A stretch of 64,000 nucleotides of DNA from Flavobacterium sp. SH_e (GCF_025717045.1 NZ_JAOVZN010000003.1:248001-312000), one strand, 5' to 3'; numbered from the stretch's first letter, positions 38,901 to 47,345 are shown. Numbers and translations: made by a program. Notes: a model not told the origin generated them from the letters alone.

Positions 38901-39155
38901 ATCATTTGTGGCTGTAGAAGTCATGTAAGTCATGTTTTCTACACCATTAATTTGTTCTTCCAACGGAATTACGATACTTTTAAGTACCACATCTGCATTG
39001 GCTCCGGTATAACTTGCTGCCACGTTTACCGTTGGCGGTGCAATATCCGGATATTGAGAAATCGGTAACTCAATTAGGCCTAAAACACCTAAAATAACGA
39101 TAATAACAGATATTACCGTCGAGAGTACGGGTCTTTGTATAAATTTTTTAAACAT
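35985..39155 (-). CDS. HAE1-type RND efflux pump (AcrB-like)
   Basis: This inner-membrane multidrug/hydrophobe pump of 1,056 residues has twelve expected helices and two large periplasmic loops. It starts FIQRPVLSTVISVIIVILG. The proton-relay pair Asp405-Asp406 lies in GIVVDDAIVVVEAV, and the helix-10 lysine motif is LLAKNGILIVEFALDRRRK. The C-terminal tail is strongly acidic (DDEDDDEDE). Its length matches AcrB/MexB. It exports amphiphilic compounds together with the adaptor (5-base gap upstream) and the OprM-like channel. Drug range cannot be read. Confidence 0.95.
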   Translation of the reverse strand: MFKKFIQRPVLSTVISVIIVILGVLGLIELPISQYPDIAPPTVNVAASYTGANADVVLKSIVIPLEEQINGVENMTYMTSTATNDGNASIKVFFKVGTNPDLAAVNVQNRVSRATSLLPVEVTQAGVTVTKSQSSNLLIFSLYSDDKAYDQTFLQNYAKINLVPQIQRVVGVGDVTVFGSKDYSMRIWLKPDVMQQYKLIPSDISTALAEQNIEAAPGKFGENGNQAFQYVIKYKGRLTSAQEFENIIIKSVGNGQMLRLKDVAKVELGSLSYSSTIKTNGVESAAMAISQTPGSNARDVIINSKKLIEEAAKSFPKGMKYTIMVDVNENLDASIEKVIHTLIEAFILVFIVVFIFLQDFRSTLIPAIAVPVAIVGTFFFLNLFGFTINLLTLFAMVLAIGIVVDDAIVVVEAVHAKLDHGYKSAKKATIHAMDEISGAIISITLVMAAVFIPVTFINGSTGVFYKQFGITLAVAIILSAVNALTLSPALCALLLKPHADDHKHKSYLQRFYTSFNVAFDNVTARYKRSVSFLSAKKWIALASIVIAGVALVYMMKTTPSAFVPSEDQGTVFANISLPPSASMERSDIIAKRVDSIAKTIPGVKNTLRIVGQNFTAGAGSAYSMVIVKLLPWDERELSVDDVIGQLFAKTSGIREASIFFISPPTIQGFGQSGGFEFQLQDKGGHTTAEFYKVNNEFLAKLAERPEIQYATTPFNPGFPQYMMDINLAKAKDAGVSVNTILSTMQGYYGGLYASNFNKFGKQYRVMVQAAPEFRANTEGLNKIFVRNSAGNMAPITEFVKMTRVFGPESISRFNLFTSISITGAPKPGYSSGDAIKAIQEVAAENLPAGYGYEFSGLTREELASGSETIFIFILCLVFVYFLLSAQYESYILPFAVLLSIPFGLAGAYLFSIIFKLNSNIYLQISLIMLIGLLAKNGILIVEFALDRRRKGLPIVQAAIEGAVARLRPILMTSFAFILGLVPLMFASGAGAVGNKSIGTGAVGGMLIGTILGVFVIPVLFIIFQTLQEKVSGPAKDGYDDEDDDEDEIHLIEAHKE

Positions 39156-39160
39156 TTCTT

Positions 39161-40324
39161 TTATTTTAATTCGGCGTAAACTGCTTCCTGGCTTTGAGTT
39201 TGGGCTTTAATTTCAGTTCCTTCTTTTAATGAAGCTACTCCTTCTAATACGATTTGGTCACCTGCTTGTAAACCGCTTGTTACCACATAATAATTTCCTG
39301 CTGTATTTTCAAGCACTGTGATATTGACATTCTTTGTTTTATTGTCTTTCCCTAATACTACCGCAAACATTTTATCCTGAAGTTCAAACGTTGCGCTTTG
39401 AGGAACAATGATTCCATCTTTTATATCTTTTGGAATACGAACTGTAGTACTGCTTCCGCTTCTGATAATTCCTTTTGAATTTGGGAAACGGGCTCTTACA
39501 TTTACAGTTCCTGTTTCTGTATTGATCAATCCGTTTACAGTTTCAATATTCCCTTTTTCATCATATGCAGAACCATCAGACAACAATAATGAAACTGCTG
39601 GCATGCTTTTGATTTTCTGAGCTAATGAAGCTCCTGTGCTATTTTCTTTAGTAAAGTTTAAAAGTGCTTTTTCGTTCATAGCGAAATAAGCGTAGACATT
39701 TCCAATACTAGAAACAGTTGTTAAAGGTTCTGTTGTATTAGAGCTTACTAAACTTCCTAAACGAAATGGTATTGAACCTACAACTCCATTTACTGGGCTT
39801 GTAACAGTTGTATATCCTAAATTAACTTTAGCATTTACCAAAGCTGCATTTGCTTGAGCCAAAGCTGCAACAGCCGACTCATAAGTATATTGAGCTGATT
39901 CTAAATCATATTTACTAATGATACCTTTTTCCACCAATGGTTTAACTTTATTTACAGCCAATTTTGCCGAACTTACTTCTGCTTGAGCGCTTTTAATACT
40001 TGCAGCTGCTGTACGAACTTGCTGCTCATACTCTGGCGCGCTAATTTTAAATAATGGCTGTCCAGCTTTTACTACCGCTCCCTCATCAACAAAAATCTTA
40101 TCGATGTAACCTTCAACTCTTGGTCGGATTTCTATATTTTGCTGTCCTTGTATACTAGCTGGAAAGTCACTGTTTAATGTAGCTGATTCTGGCTGTAATA
40201 CAACAGTTTTATACTCTTTAATTTGCGGCGCACCGCCGGCTTGTGCCGATTTATCATTTTTATTACCGCAAGAAGCGATAATAACTGAGGCTGCGAGAAT
40301 ACTTAAAAATGATTGCTTCTTCAT
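39161..40324 (-). CDS. RND periplasmic adaptor (AcrA-like lipoprotein)
   Basis: This is a 387-residue membrane fusion protein. The lipoprotein signal ends at Cys19 (IIASC). The lipoyl half RVEGYIDKIFVDEGAVVKAG, an alpha-hairpin (about 90-160), the second lipoyl half with VTSPVNGVVG, then the beta-barrel and membrane-proximal domains follow. It bridges the pump and channel in the periplasm. It is the first gene of the minus-strand operon, divergent from the sensor-kinase gene with a 265-base gap that should contain the operon promoter. Confidence 0.93.
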   Translation of the reverse strand: MKKQSFLSILAASVIIASCGNKNDKSAQAGGAPQIKEYKTVVLQPESATLNSDFPASIQGQQNIEIRPRVEGYIDKIFVDEGAVVKAGQPLFKISAPEYEQQVRTAAASIKSAQAEVSSAKLAVNKVKPLVEKGIISKYDLESAQYTYESAVAALAQANAALVNAKVNLGYTTVTSPVNGVVGSIPFRLGSLVSSNTTEPLTTVSSIGNVYAYFAMNEKALLNFTKENSTGASLAQKIKSMPAVSLLLSDGSAYDEKGNIETVNGLINTETGTVNVRARFPNSKGIIRSGSSTTVRIPKDIKDGIIVPQSATFELQDKMFAVVLGKDNKTKNVNITVLENTAGNYYVVTSGLQAGDQIVLEGVASLKEGTEIKAQTQSQEAVYAELK

Positions 40325-40589
40325 CTTGAAAAATGTGTAATTATCTATTATATGTCAACAAAAGAACTAAAATATAACACACGAAATTTTTCAAATAGAC
40401 GAAGAGCGAGAGACAATCGATAAAGGCAAGATGACAGCCGACGGAATTTTTTTAAATATTAAACAAGTGTTTAATTTTTGTCTTATCGGTTCTAAAATGC
40501 TTTTTAGAGACTCTAAATCGGGTTTTAGCGATTGCTCAAATTTTATATTCAAATAAAATGTAATATTGTCCTTAAAATCAGAAATTAGA

Positions 40590-41639
40590 ATGACACCAAA
40601 CTTTTTTAGACCTTATCTTTTTACTGGATTACACATACTGGGATGGTTCTTATTAGGGTATCTTATGTTGTTTTACATTCCTCTAACTTGGAATGTTGTG
40701 CTTCCGCAAGCATTCTGGCTTTGGCAGAGTATAGTCTTATTTCTTTTAATAGTTGTTTTTTATTCAACAGCAAAAATCGTTGTTCCAAAAACCATTATTA
40801 AAGACAATACTTCTCTGTATTTAATTTGGGCTTTTCTTGCAATTTTCACATTACAGTTAATCGCTTATTTTTATACTTCTCAAACCGATCTTCATAACCA
40901 AATTAGTAAAGCAATTGGTTTTAAAAAATATAAAAATCCATACTTTGACAATTACGTTTTTACACTGACATTACTAGTTTTAGGAATCAGTACAAGTTGG
41001 GCGATGTTACAGCATTGGCAGAAAGCCGCACAGCACAAACTGAAATTAGAGCAAGACAAGACAATGGCTGAATTAGCCATGCTGAAAGCGCAGATAAATC
41101 CGCATTTTTTCTTTAATTCACTAAATAGTATTTATTCGCTTACTTATACTGATATTGAAGATTCTAGAAATGCACTTCATACTTTAAGCCGTATGATGCG
41201 TTATTTACTTTACAGCACAGAAGGCGAACGAACGACATTATTTAAAGAAGTAGAATTCTTAAAAGATTTTATCGCTTTGATGAAGCTTCGTGCCAATAGT
41301 AAGTTAACTATCACCACAGAAATCCCTGAAAAACTGCATGACTATCCAATTGTTCCAATGTTATTACTACCTTTAGTAGAAAATGCATTTAAACATGGCG
41401 TTCATGCGACTGATAAAAGCGAAATACACATTAAACTTTCGCAAAATGATACTGATCTCGAATTTGAAGTAGAAAATACTTTCTTCGAAAAAACATCAGT
41501 TTCTGATGAAGGCGGAATTGGTTTAACCAATACCAAACGTAGATTGCAATTGATTTATCCGAATCAGCATCATATCACTTTTGGTGTTACCAATCACGGA
41601 ACATATAAAATTAAATTGAAAATAACTTTAGAGCAATGA
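40590..41639 (+). CDS. LytS-type sensor histidine kinase
   Basis: The protein is about 349 residues from the ATG at 40590; the frame is also open from a TTG at 40566, which I rate less likely. Four hydrophobic helices lie in the first half. A HisKA_7TM/His_kinase-type domain follows, with INPHFFFNSLNSIYS (phospho-acceptor His at about residue 172), then an ATPase domain with LVENAFKHGVH and GIGLTNTKRRL. It overlaps the response-regulator gene by 4 bases. It is divergent from the RND operon and so probably controls it, which is inference from position. Confidence 0.9.
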   Translation: MTPNFFRPYLFTGLHILGWFLLGYLMLFYIPLTWNVVLPQAFWLWQSIVLFLLIVVFYSTAKIVVPKTIIKDNTSLYLIWAFLAIFTLQLIAYFYTSQTDLHNQISKAIGFKKYKNPYFDNYVFTLTLLVLGISTSWAMLQHWQKAAQHKLKLEQDKTMAELAMLKAQINPHFFFNSLNSIYSLTYTDIEDSRNALHTLSRMMRYLLYSTEGERTTLFKEVEFLKDFIALMKLRANSKLTITTEIPEKLHDYPIVPMLLLPLVENAFKHGVHATDKSEIHIKLSQNDTDLEFEVENTFFEKTSVSDEGGIGLTNTKRRLQLIYPNQHHITFGVTNHGTYKIKLKITLEQ

Positions 41640-42367
41640 CCTTATTAAAATGTATAGCGGTAGATGATGAACCATTGGCTTTAAAACTGGTAGAAACGTT
41701 TATACACCAAACTCCGTTTTTAGAATTAATAACAACATGCGACAATGCTGTCGATGCAATGGGTATCATTCGAGAAACCAAACCTGATCTCGTTTTCTTA
41801 GACATCAATATGCCCAATTTGAGCGGAATGGAATTGGCAAGACTTCTTCAAGATCAGCCTGGACCGTTGCCAAAAATCGTATTTACAACGGCTTACAATC
41901 ATTATGCAATTGAAGGTTACCGCGTTAATGCAGTCGATTATCTTCTAAAACCTTTTAGTTACGAAGAATTCCTTCGCGCTTCGAGTAAAGTTTTACAATT
42001 ATCAGAAGAAGCTAATAATCATTTTAATACCATTGCAGCAGATGATGAATTTATCTTTCTAAAAATTGAATACCAATGGGTTAGAATTTCGTTAAAAGAC
42101 ATTACTTATATCGAAAGTCTGAAAGATTATGTAAAAGTACATCTTGAAGATTCTCAAAAAGCTTTATTATCGCTGATTTCTCTAAAAGCTCTCGAAGAAA
42201 AACTTCCTTCATCCAAATTTATGCGCGTTCACCGTTCGTTTATTGTTTCGCTAGATAAAATAAGCGCCATTAGTAAAAACTCAATTTTTATTGATAAAAT
42301 AGAAATTACAGTTGGCGAACAATATAAAGAAGCTTTTAAAATGCTAGTCGATAAGTGGCTAAAATAA
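41636..42367 (+). CDS. LytTR response regulator
   Basis: This 243-residue protein has a receiver domain with acidic pocket DDE (10-12), phospho-acceptor Asp56 in DLVFLDINMP, and switch Thr/Lys residues. A LytTR DNA-binding domain follows (about 135-240), with the IEYQWVRISLKDITYIESLK segment and FMRVHRSFIVSL near its end. It is translationally coupled to the kinase gene by ATGA overlap. Its probable targets are the divergent RND efflux genes. Confidence 0.93.
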   Translation: MTLLKCIAVDDEPLALKLVETFIHQTPFLELITTCDNAVDAMGIIRETKPDLVFLDINMPNLSGMELARLLQDQPGPLPKIVFTTAYNHYAIEGYRVNAVDYLLKPFSYEEFLRASSKVLQLSEEANNHFNTIAADDEFIFLKIEYQWVRISLKDITYIESLKDYVKVHLEDSQKALLSLISLKALEEKLPSSKFMRVHRSFIVSLDKISAISKNSIFIDKIEITVGEQYKEAFKMLVDKWLK

Positions 42368-42386
42368 AATTAGAATTACAAAAATC

Positions 42387-42680
42387 ATGGAAAAAAGATC
42401 AAACAAATATTACCTGACTTTAAGTCTAAAGGAATATGCAAACGGCGAAACTCAGCCAGCAAAAGAATTAGGAATCGAATTTGACAATCATGACGAAATC
42501 TTCGGAATTATAGAAAGAATAAAAGAAAAGAAGCTTTTCGCAGACGATTCAGAAGCTGTACAGTTTGCAATTGGACTAAAATTATTCAGCGAAATCAAAA
42601 TTAAGAATCGTAAAAACCCACTTTTTGATGAATTAAATGAAGTTTTTCCTGTCTTTATGAAAAAACTAAAAAGCCTTTAA
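42387..42680 (+). CDS. DUF3861-like small protein
   Basis: This is a 97-residue cytosolic protein beginning KYYLTLSLKEYANGETQPAK, with a helical C-terminal half (IFGIIERIKEKKLFADDSEA). The pattern resembles the DUF3861 family, which has no known function. It lies 19 bases after the response-regulator gene on the same strand and may be co-transcribed with the two-component system. Confidence 0.7.
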   Translation: MEKRSNKYYLTLSLKEYANGETQPAKELGIEFDNHDEIFGIIERIKEKKLFADDSEAVQFAIGLKLFSEIKIKNRKNPLFDELNEVFPVFMKKLKSL

Positions 42681-43026
42681 AAAATCCTTTAAAAATAAGG
42701 TCTAAGAGCTATTGTCCATCAAATTTTTAATCTCGATTTTAGGATGATAAAAAAATAATCTAATTATTATTGACAATAATCTCTCACAAATTCCCGTTTC
42801 AATTAAGCATGTCCCACTAAATGCTTTTCCTTAAGAAGTTTAATTTCTTTTGTTTTGAAATTCTTTTGCTTCGCTTAAAGCATTTAGGCATTCTTAATTG
42901 AAAATATAAAAGATTTTCTTTTGAAACTGACCATTTCATTACTAAGGAATCTCTTAAAAACGATCTTCTCTTTCGAAATGTTCGATAATGCATAATTTAT
43001 TTTTTAACCATTAAAATGAAAGCATT
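42681..43026. other. Intergenic region with imperfect long inverted repeat
   Basis: The region contains an imperfect inverted repeat (42797-42903). AT-rich sequence follows up to the sugar dehydrogenase gene; no coding frame is supported. Confidence 0.6.
42797..42903. repeat. Imperfect inverted repeat, TTTCAATTAAG...CTTAATTGAAA
   Basis: The outer arms TTTCAATTAAG (42797-42807) and CTTAATTGAAA (42893-42903) are exact complements. Within them TAAATGCTTTT pairs with AAAGCATTTA, and GAAGTTTAATTTC with GAAATTC. It could be a hairpin or a decayed short mobile element. Confidence 0.55.
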
Positions 43027-44256
43027 ATGATAATTCAAAAAAGTATTTTTCTTCTTGTCGGAATCCTTGTTTTAGGCAGCTGTTCGAATAATGACAATAC
43101 TGACGGAGACACCGATCCAGGACCAACAGGACCGCCTGTAGAAACTGGCACAGCCAATACAACTTATCAGCCAGCATTTTCTGGACAGACACGTGCAGGA
43201 AGTATTCAAACCACAACAGAATATGAAGCTAAAGTAATTACCAGCGGTTTAAGTGCACCTTGGGGAGTTGCTTATCTTCCTGACGGGCGCCTTTTAGTTA
43301 CTGAAAAAGCAGGCAACATTCGAATTGTTACTCAAGCTGGAGTTATTGGTAATGCTTTAACTGGTGTACCTACTGTTAATCCCGCAGATCAAGGTGGATT
43401 ACTAGGAATATGCTTGGATCCTGAATTTGCCACAAACCGAATGATTTATTGGGTATTTTCTGAAATCGTAGCTGGTGGAAATATTACCGCTGTAGCGAAA
43501 GGAAAAATATCGGACAATGAAACCGCAGTTGAAAATGTAACAGTTATTTATCGTTCGAATACACCAAATGCCAGCACACTACATTATGGAGGCCGAGTAC
43601 TATTTGACAAAACTGGAAATCTATTTGTAAGCATTGGTGAAAGATCTGTTTTACAAACACGTCCACTGGCTCAATCAGTTACGAGTAGTTTGGGTAAAAT
43701 TGTCCGTATTACAACTAACGGACAAGCCGCAACAGGAAATCCGTCTTTTACACAAACCGGAGCTTTACCAGAGCTTTACACTATTGGTCATAGAAATCCT
43801 CAAGGCTTGGCTATTCATCCAACAACAGGCGAATTATGGCAAAGCGAACACGGTCCAAGAGGCGGCGACGAAATTAATAGAATTAAAGCTGGGGCAAATT
43901 ATGGCTGGCCAACAATTACTTATGGAATTGAATATAGCGGAGAAAAAATTGGAGAAGGAATTACACAGCTAACAGGAATGGAACAGCCCGTTTATTACTG
44001 GGATCCTGTAGTTTCTCCAAGCGGCATGACTTTCTACGCTGGAAACCGTATTCCAGAATGGCAAAATAATCTATTCATAGGTTCATTAAGTGGCACACAT
44101 ATTGTACGTTTAGCTTTTAAAGACAATAAAGTCGCTGGAGAAGAAAGATTATTGGCCGGACAAGGACAAAGATTTAGAGATATTACACAAGGAAAAGATG
44201 AAGCATTATACGCCGTTACCGATCAAGGAAGACTTTACAAAATTGATAAAAAATAG
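43027..44256 (+). CDS. PQQ-dependent sugar (sorbosone/aldose) dehydrogenase, lipoprotein
   Basis: This is a 409-residue protein. The lipoprotein signal ends at Cys19 (LVLGSC), followed by an Asp/Thr/Pro-rich linker. The GSDH beta-propeller runs from about residue 65: APWGVAYLPDGRLLVTEKAG, then LGICLDPEF, GHRNPQGLAIHP and SEHGPRGGDEINRI, which carries the catalytic/PQQ and calcium region of soluble aldose dehydrogenases. It likely oxidises an aldose at the cell surface. It is monocistronic, followed by a strong terminator. Confidence 0.88.
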   Translation: MIIQKSIFLLVGILVLGSCSNNDNTDGDTDPGPTGPPVETGTANTTYQPAFSGQTRAGSIQTTTEYEAKVITSGLSAPWGVAYLPDGRLLVTEKAGNIRIVTQAGVIGNALTGVPTVNPADQGGLLGICLDPEFATNRMIYWVFSEIVAGGNITAVAKGKISDNETAVENVTVIYRSNTPNASTLHYGGRVLFDKTGNLFVSIGERSVLQTRPLAQSVTSSLGKIVRITTNGQAATGNPSFTQTGALPELYTIGHRNPQGLAIHPTTGELWQSEHGPRGGDEINRIKAGANYGWPTITYGIEYSGEKIGEGITQLTGMEQPVYYWDPVVSPSGMTFYAGNRIPEWQNNLFIGSLSGTHIVRLAFKDNKVAGEERLLAGQGQRFRDITQGKDEALYAVTDQGRLYKIDKK

Positions 44257-44285
44257 AAAGTAAACTTGTTCACTATACATGCCAA

Positions 44286-44310
44286 AAACGCCCCTTATTA
44301 AGGGGCGTTT
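44286..44310 (+). terminator. Terminator after the sugar dehydrogenase gene
   Basis: AAACGCCCCTT / AAGGGGCGTTT is a perfect stem with a 3-base loop, followed by a T-rich stretch. Confidence 0.85.
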
Positions 44311-44327
44311 CGTGTTTTATGATTTTT

Positions 44328-44433
44328 TTGTTTCAAGTTTCAAGTTTCAAGTTCCAAGTTAAGCGCAACGGAATAAAACATGAAACATGAAACATGAAAC
44401 TTGAAACTTGAAACTTGAAACTTGAAACAAAAA
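44328..44433. repeat. Inverted repeat built of GTTTCAA / TTGAAAC units
   Basis: The left side consists of TTTGTTTCAAGTTTCAAGTT and repeats. The right side has ATGAAACATGAAACATGAAA and ACTTGAAACTTGAAACTTG. The two sides are complementary across a short unique centre (AAGCGCAACGGAATA). It lies between converging gene ends. Confidence 0.75.
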
Positions 44434-44435
44434 AC

Positions 44436-45050
44436 TTAAGCTTTTGCTTTTCTTTTTACTGTACAGCCAATTTCTTTAGTTTGCGTAATTGCTGGTTTTT
44501 GACCACTTTTTAAAGACGCGATTACATCTTCTGCATATTTTACTTTCTCAGGATTATTCCCTTCTGGATCATTATCGATTGCTCCAACATATTCTACAAC
44601 ATTTCCTTTTGAAGTTTTAGAAACTATGAAAATATGAGGTGTACGTTTTGCACCATATTCATCAGTAATTTTTTGCCCTGGATCAAATAAATATGGGAAA
44701 GGATATTTTTTGTCTTTTGCTAAATCTTGCATTTTTGCAAATGTATCTGCATTTGAAGCTTCAGGATCATTTGGATTAATAGCAATTACTGGATATCCTT
44801 GTGGTCTGAATTTTTTATCTAAATCGATAATTCTTTGCTCGTAACCAATTGCGTATGGACAAGTATTACAAGTAAAAACAACAATATAGCCTTTTGCATC
44901 TTTAAAAGTTCCAAAAGAAACTTCTTTATTGTCAACATTTTTCAGTTTGAAATCTGGAGCTGCATCGCCCGCTTTAAGTGTTACAGCATTTTGTGCGTGA
45001 GATAGAAAAGCAGAAAATGCTAATGCTAGTAATAAGATTATTTTCTTCAT
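44436..45050 (-). CDS. Thioredoxin-like / AhpC-TSA-like secreted protein
   Basis: This 204-residue protein has a signal peptide (about 1-19, ending FLSHAQ) and the thioredoxin-fold start LKAGDAAPDFKLKNVDNKEV. The redox motif is CNTC (Cys61, Cys64) in VVFTCNTCPYAIG. It ends GCTVKRKAKA. It probably acts in the periplasm in disulfide or peroxide metabolism. It is 6 bases downstream of the TlpA-like gene, so the two form an operon. Confidence 0.85.
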   Translation of the reverse strand: MKKIILLLALAFSAFLSHAQNAVTLKAGDAAPDFKLKNVDNKEVSFGTFKDAKGYIVVFTCNTCPYAIGYEQRIIDLDKKFRPQGYPVIAINPNDPEASNADTFAKMQDLAKDKKYPFPYLFDPGQKITDEYGAKRTPHIFIVSKTSKGNVVEYVGAIDNDPEGNNPEKVKYAEDVIASLKSGQKPAITQTKEIGCTVKRKAKA

Positions 45051-45056
45051 AATGGT

Positions 45057-45536
45057 TTACAGTTTTTTATATTCAGTTAATAATTGTTCATAGGTAAATT
45101 CGCTTTCAACAAATTTTCTTTTACCGTTTTTAATGAAAAGCGTTGCCGGAATACTTCCTGACCAGCTTGGATCAATTCGATCGATAAACTCTTGTGGATT
45201 ACTTTCGTTTAAAAGAAAAACTTCATTCTTTAAGTTTTTCCTCTTTACAAATGGAATTACATTCGATTCCAATTTCGATTTAAAATCTAAGCTTACTAAT
45301 AAAACAGCTACTTTTTCTGATTTATGTTCAGCTCCCAATTTCTCAAAATGTGGTAATTCTTTTATACACGGCGCGCACCAAGTTGCCCAAAAATTGACTA
45401 CATAAGTGCTGTCTTTTCCGTTTTTAATTCTTTCATTAAGCTGATTTATATTTAAAAGCTTAACGTTCTGATTATATCCTTTTATAGAAAAAAGCAGAAA
45501 TAGAAGAAAGGAGATTTTTAAGAATTTATTTTTCAT
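45057..45536 (-). CDS. TlpA-like thioredoxin family protein
   Basis: This 159-residue protein has an N-terminal signal/anchor (about 1-22), then a thioredoxin domain with NFWATWCAPCIKELPHFEKL, containing redox Cys54 and Cys57 (WCAPC). It lacks further domains. It is expected to reduce disulfides in the periplasm. It is the first gene of a pair with the AhpC/TSA-like gene. Confidence 0.88.
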   Translation of the reverse strand: MKNKFLKISFLLFLLFSIKGYNQNVKLLNINQLNERIKNGKDSTYVVNFWATWCAPCIKELPHFEKLGAEHKSEKVAVLLVSLDFKSKLESNVIPFVKRKNLKNEVFLLNESNPQEFIDRIDPSWSGSIPATLFIKNGKRKFVESEFTYEQLLTEYKKL

Positions 45537-45840
45537 AGACCTTCTGATCTTAAAATTAATTTGTTTCCTACAAATATAAACTAATGCTGAATTAGATTTT
45601 GTTAATGAAAATTTAATGAGTGTTTTAAAGGAACATCTTTGGCTTCGATTTTTACGAAGTAAAAAATAAACAATTAATTAAAGCTTGCAATCACTTATAA
45701 TGAATCTCACTTTTTGCAAAGGCAGTTATCAAGATTAGGATGTTTTTTCTAAGTCACATTTTTTTGACTAATTGACTAGCAATGATATTCATCCCAACTT
45801 TGCAGTAAATTCAAAACTCGAGAGTACATTTTAAAAAATT
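45537..45840. other. Divergent intergenic region
   Basis: This is the leader region for the TlpA-like (minus) and DsbA-like (plus) genes. TTGACTA occurs twice in tandem (45764-45770 and 45772-45778), about 60 bases upstream of the plus gene, with AACTTTG downstream near 45796. This may be a promoter, but it does not match TAnnTTTG exactly. Confidence 0.4.
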
Positions 45841-46824
45841 ATGAAAATACTGTCGCTACTATTAATCTTGATTTGCAGTTCAAGCTGCCAATCACAAACG
45901 AATTCTAAAATGAGTGAAGACAAAACGAATCCGCTATTGTGTGATCCTATAAGTGGAATGTGTGAAATGCCTGTTGGCGAAAAATCGAATGAAAAAACAA
46001 GTATTCCAACAGAAAATAAACCTGTAAAAATAATTTACTATACTGATCCAATTTGCTCTTCTTGCTGGGGAATTGAACCTCAGCTTAGAAAATTAAAATT
46101 AGAATATGGAGATTATTTTGAAATTGATTACCGAATGGGCGGATTATTGCCTGATTGGAGCTATAACAGTGGTGGAATAAGCAAACCTTCTGATGTTGCA
46201 CATCATTGGGACGAAGTCAGTTTATATTATGAAATGCCAATTGACGGGAATGTTTGGATTGAAGATCCGTTAGATTCTTCTTATCCTTCTTGCATTGCGA
46301 TGAAAGCGGCTCAAATGCAAAGCAAGGAAAAAGCGATTTATTTTATGCGTATTCTTCGCGAAAAGCTTTATCTAGATAAAAAGAATATTGCAAAATGGGA
46401 AAATATAGCAGAAGCTGCAAAAATCGCAGGTTTGGATGTTCAGAAACTAAAAACAGATTACGATGATGCCGAAGAACTTTTTCAAGAAGATTTAAATCTA
46501 GGAAAAACTCTTGGCGTACGAGGTTTCCCAACTTTATTTTTAGCCAATGCAGATAATAATCAATTAACTGTTTATGGTTCTAAACCTTATGCTGCTTATG
46601 AAAATGCTTTATTAAAGCTATTTCCAAAAGCAAAAAAGAAGAAATTTAAAAATGAAAATACGTTAGATTTGTTTGAGATTTTCCCAACATTAGCTCCAAA
46701 AGAATATGGTGTTATTTTAGATAAATCGACTTCTGAAGCAAAAGCTATTTTAGAGAAATTATATCAGCAAGGTCTATTAGATAAAAAGACAATAAAGAAT
46801 GGTTCACTTTATATTAAAAAGTAA
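45841..46824 (+). CDS. DsbA/YjbH-family lipoprotein with CSSC motif
   Basis: This is a 327-residue protein. The lipoprotein-like start ends at Cys16 (or Cys12) in ICSSSC, and a short Cys-containing segment PLLCDPISGMCEMPVG (32-47) precedes the main fold. The DsbA-like thioredoxin domain starts IIYYTDPICSSCWGIEP with CSSC (Cys72, Cys75), contains the long helical insert, and ends GVRGFPTLFLAN with the cis-Pro. The layout resembles FrnE/YjbH (SpxH) proteins. It may be a periplasmic disulfide exchanger; the cytosolic adaptor role of SpxH would not fit a lipoprotein. Confidence 0.8.
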   Translation: MKILSLLLILICSSSCQSQTNSKMSEDKTNPLLCDPISGMCEMPVGEKSNEKTSIPTENKPVKIIYYTDPICSSCWGIEPQLRKLKLEYGDYFEIDYRMGGLLPDWSYNSGGISKPSDVAHHWDEVSLYYEMPIDGNVWIEDPLDSSYPSCIAMKAAQMQSKEKAIYFMRILREKLYLDKKNIAKWENIAEAAKIAGLDVQKLKTDYDDAEELFQEDLNLGKTLGVRGFPTLFLANADNNQLTVYGSKPYAAYENALLKLFPKAKKKKFKNENTLDLFEIFPTLAPKEYGVILDKSTSEAKAILEKLYQQGLLDKKTIKNGSLYIKK

Positions 46825-46831
46825 TCTAATG

Positions 46832-46864
46832 GAAAACCGTAGAAGCAATTTTTTGCGGTTTTTC
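46832..46864 (+). terminator. Weak terminator after the DsbA-like gene
   Basis: GAAAAACCG-type and CGGTTTTTC arms flank AGAAGCAATTTTTTG; the stem is imperfect. It lies between converging gene ends. Confidence 0.4.
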
Positions 46865-46871
46865 AATTATT

Positions 46872-47345
46872 CTAAATCTCCTTCAAAATCAAATCAGCAA
46901 CAACATCAATTGCTTGATTGATTATATTTTCAGGATTTCCTTTAAATTCATAACGTTTAGCTATTTCTTTATCTGAAAAAACGATATGGATGAAAATTGT
47001 CCCAACTGGTTTTGAAGAACTTTCACTTCCTCCTGGAGTTGTTAATCCCGTTATACCAACGCAAATATCAGAGTTTATATACCGGTAAAAATTCTGCGCC
47101 ATTAATTTGGTAACTTCAGCCGATTCTGCACTGTATTTTTCGATAGTTCCCCACGGAATTTGAAGTAAATCTTCTTTCATAGAGGAATGATAACAAATTA
47201 TTCCACCAATCAAAATTCTTCCGGAATTGAATACCGTCGAAAATTCATAACACATTTTTCCAGCAGAAGCACTTTCTGCAAATGATATTGTCAAGTTTTT
47301 TTCTATTAAGGCTTGGCAGCATTGAGTAACTTTATCAGATGCCAT
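46872..47345 (-). CDS. pncC: CinA C-terminal family NMN amidohydrolase (PncC)
   Basis: This is a stand-alone CinA C-terminal domain of about 157 residues. The frame is open from 47369, but the ATG at 47345 (MASDKVTQCC) is the usual start for this family. Typical features are ISFAESASAGKMCYEF and the GITGLTTPGGSESSSKPVGT segment. Family members hydrolyse nicotinamide mononucleotide to NaMN and ammonia in NAD salvage. Both neighbours are on the plus strand, so it is transcribed alone. Confidence 0.8.
   Translation of the reverse strand: MASDKVTQCCQALIEKNLTISFAESASAGKMCYEFSTVFNSGRILIGGIICYHSSMKEDLLQIPWGTIEKYSAESAEVTKLMAQNFYRYINSDICVGITGLTTPGGSESSSKPVGTIFIHIVFSDKEIAKRYEFKGNPENIINQAIDVVADLILKEI

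Noticed and set aside
40566..40589. TTG start eight codons upstream in the sensor-kinase gene
   Set aside because: The ATG at 40590 is a better start; the TTG extension adds only a short charged stretch before the first membrane helix.
42797..42903. A transposon end or insertion sequence
   Set aside because: No transposase frame or flanking target duplication was seen; only an imperfect inverted repeat is supported.
44328..44433. A CRISPR-like array
   Set aside because: The short words are adjacent without unique spacers and are arranged as an inverted repeat; no cas genes occur nearby.
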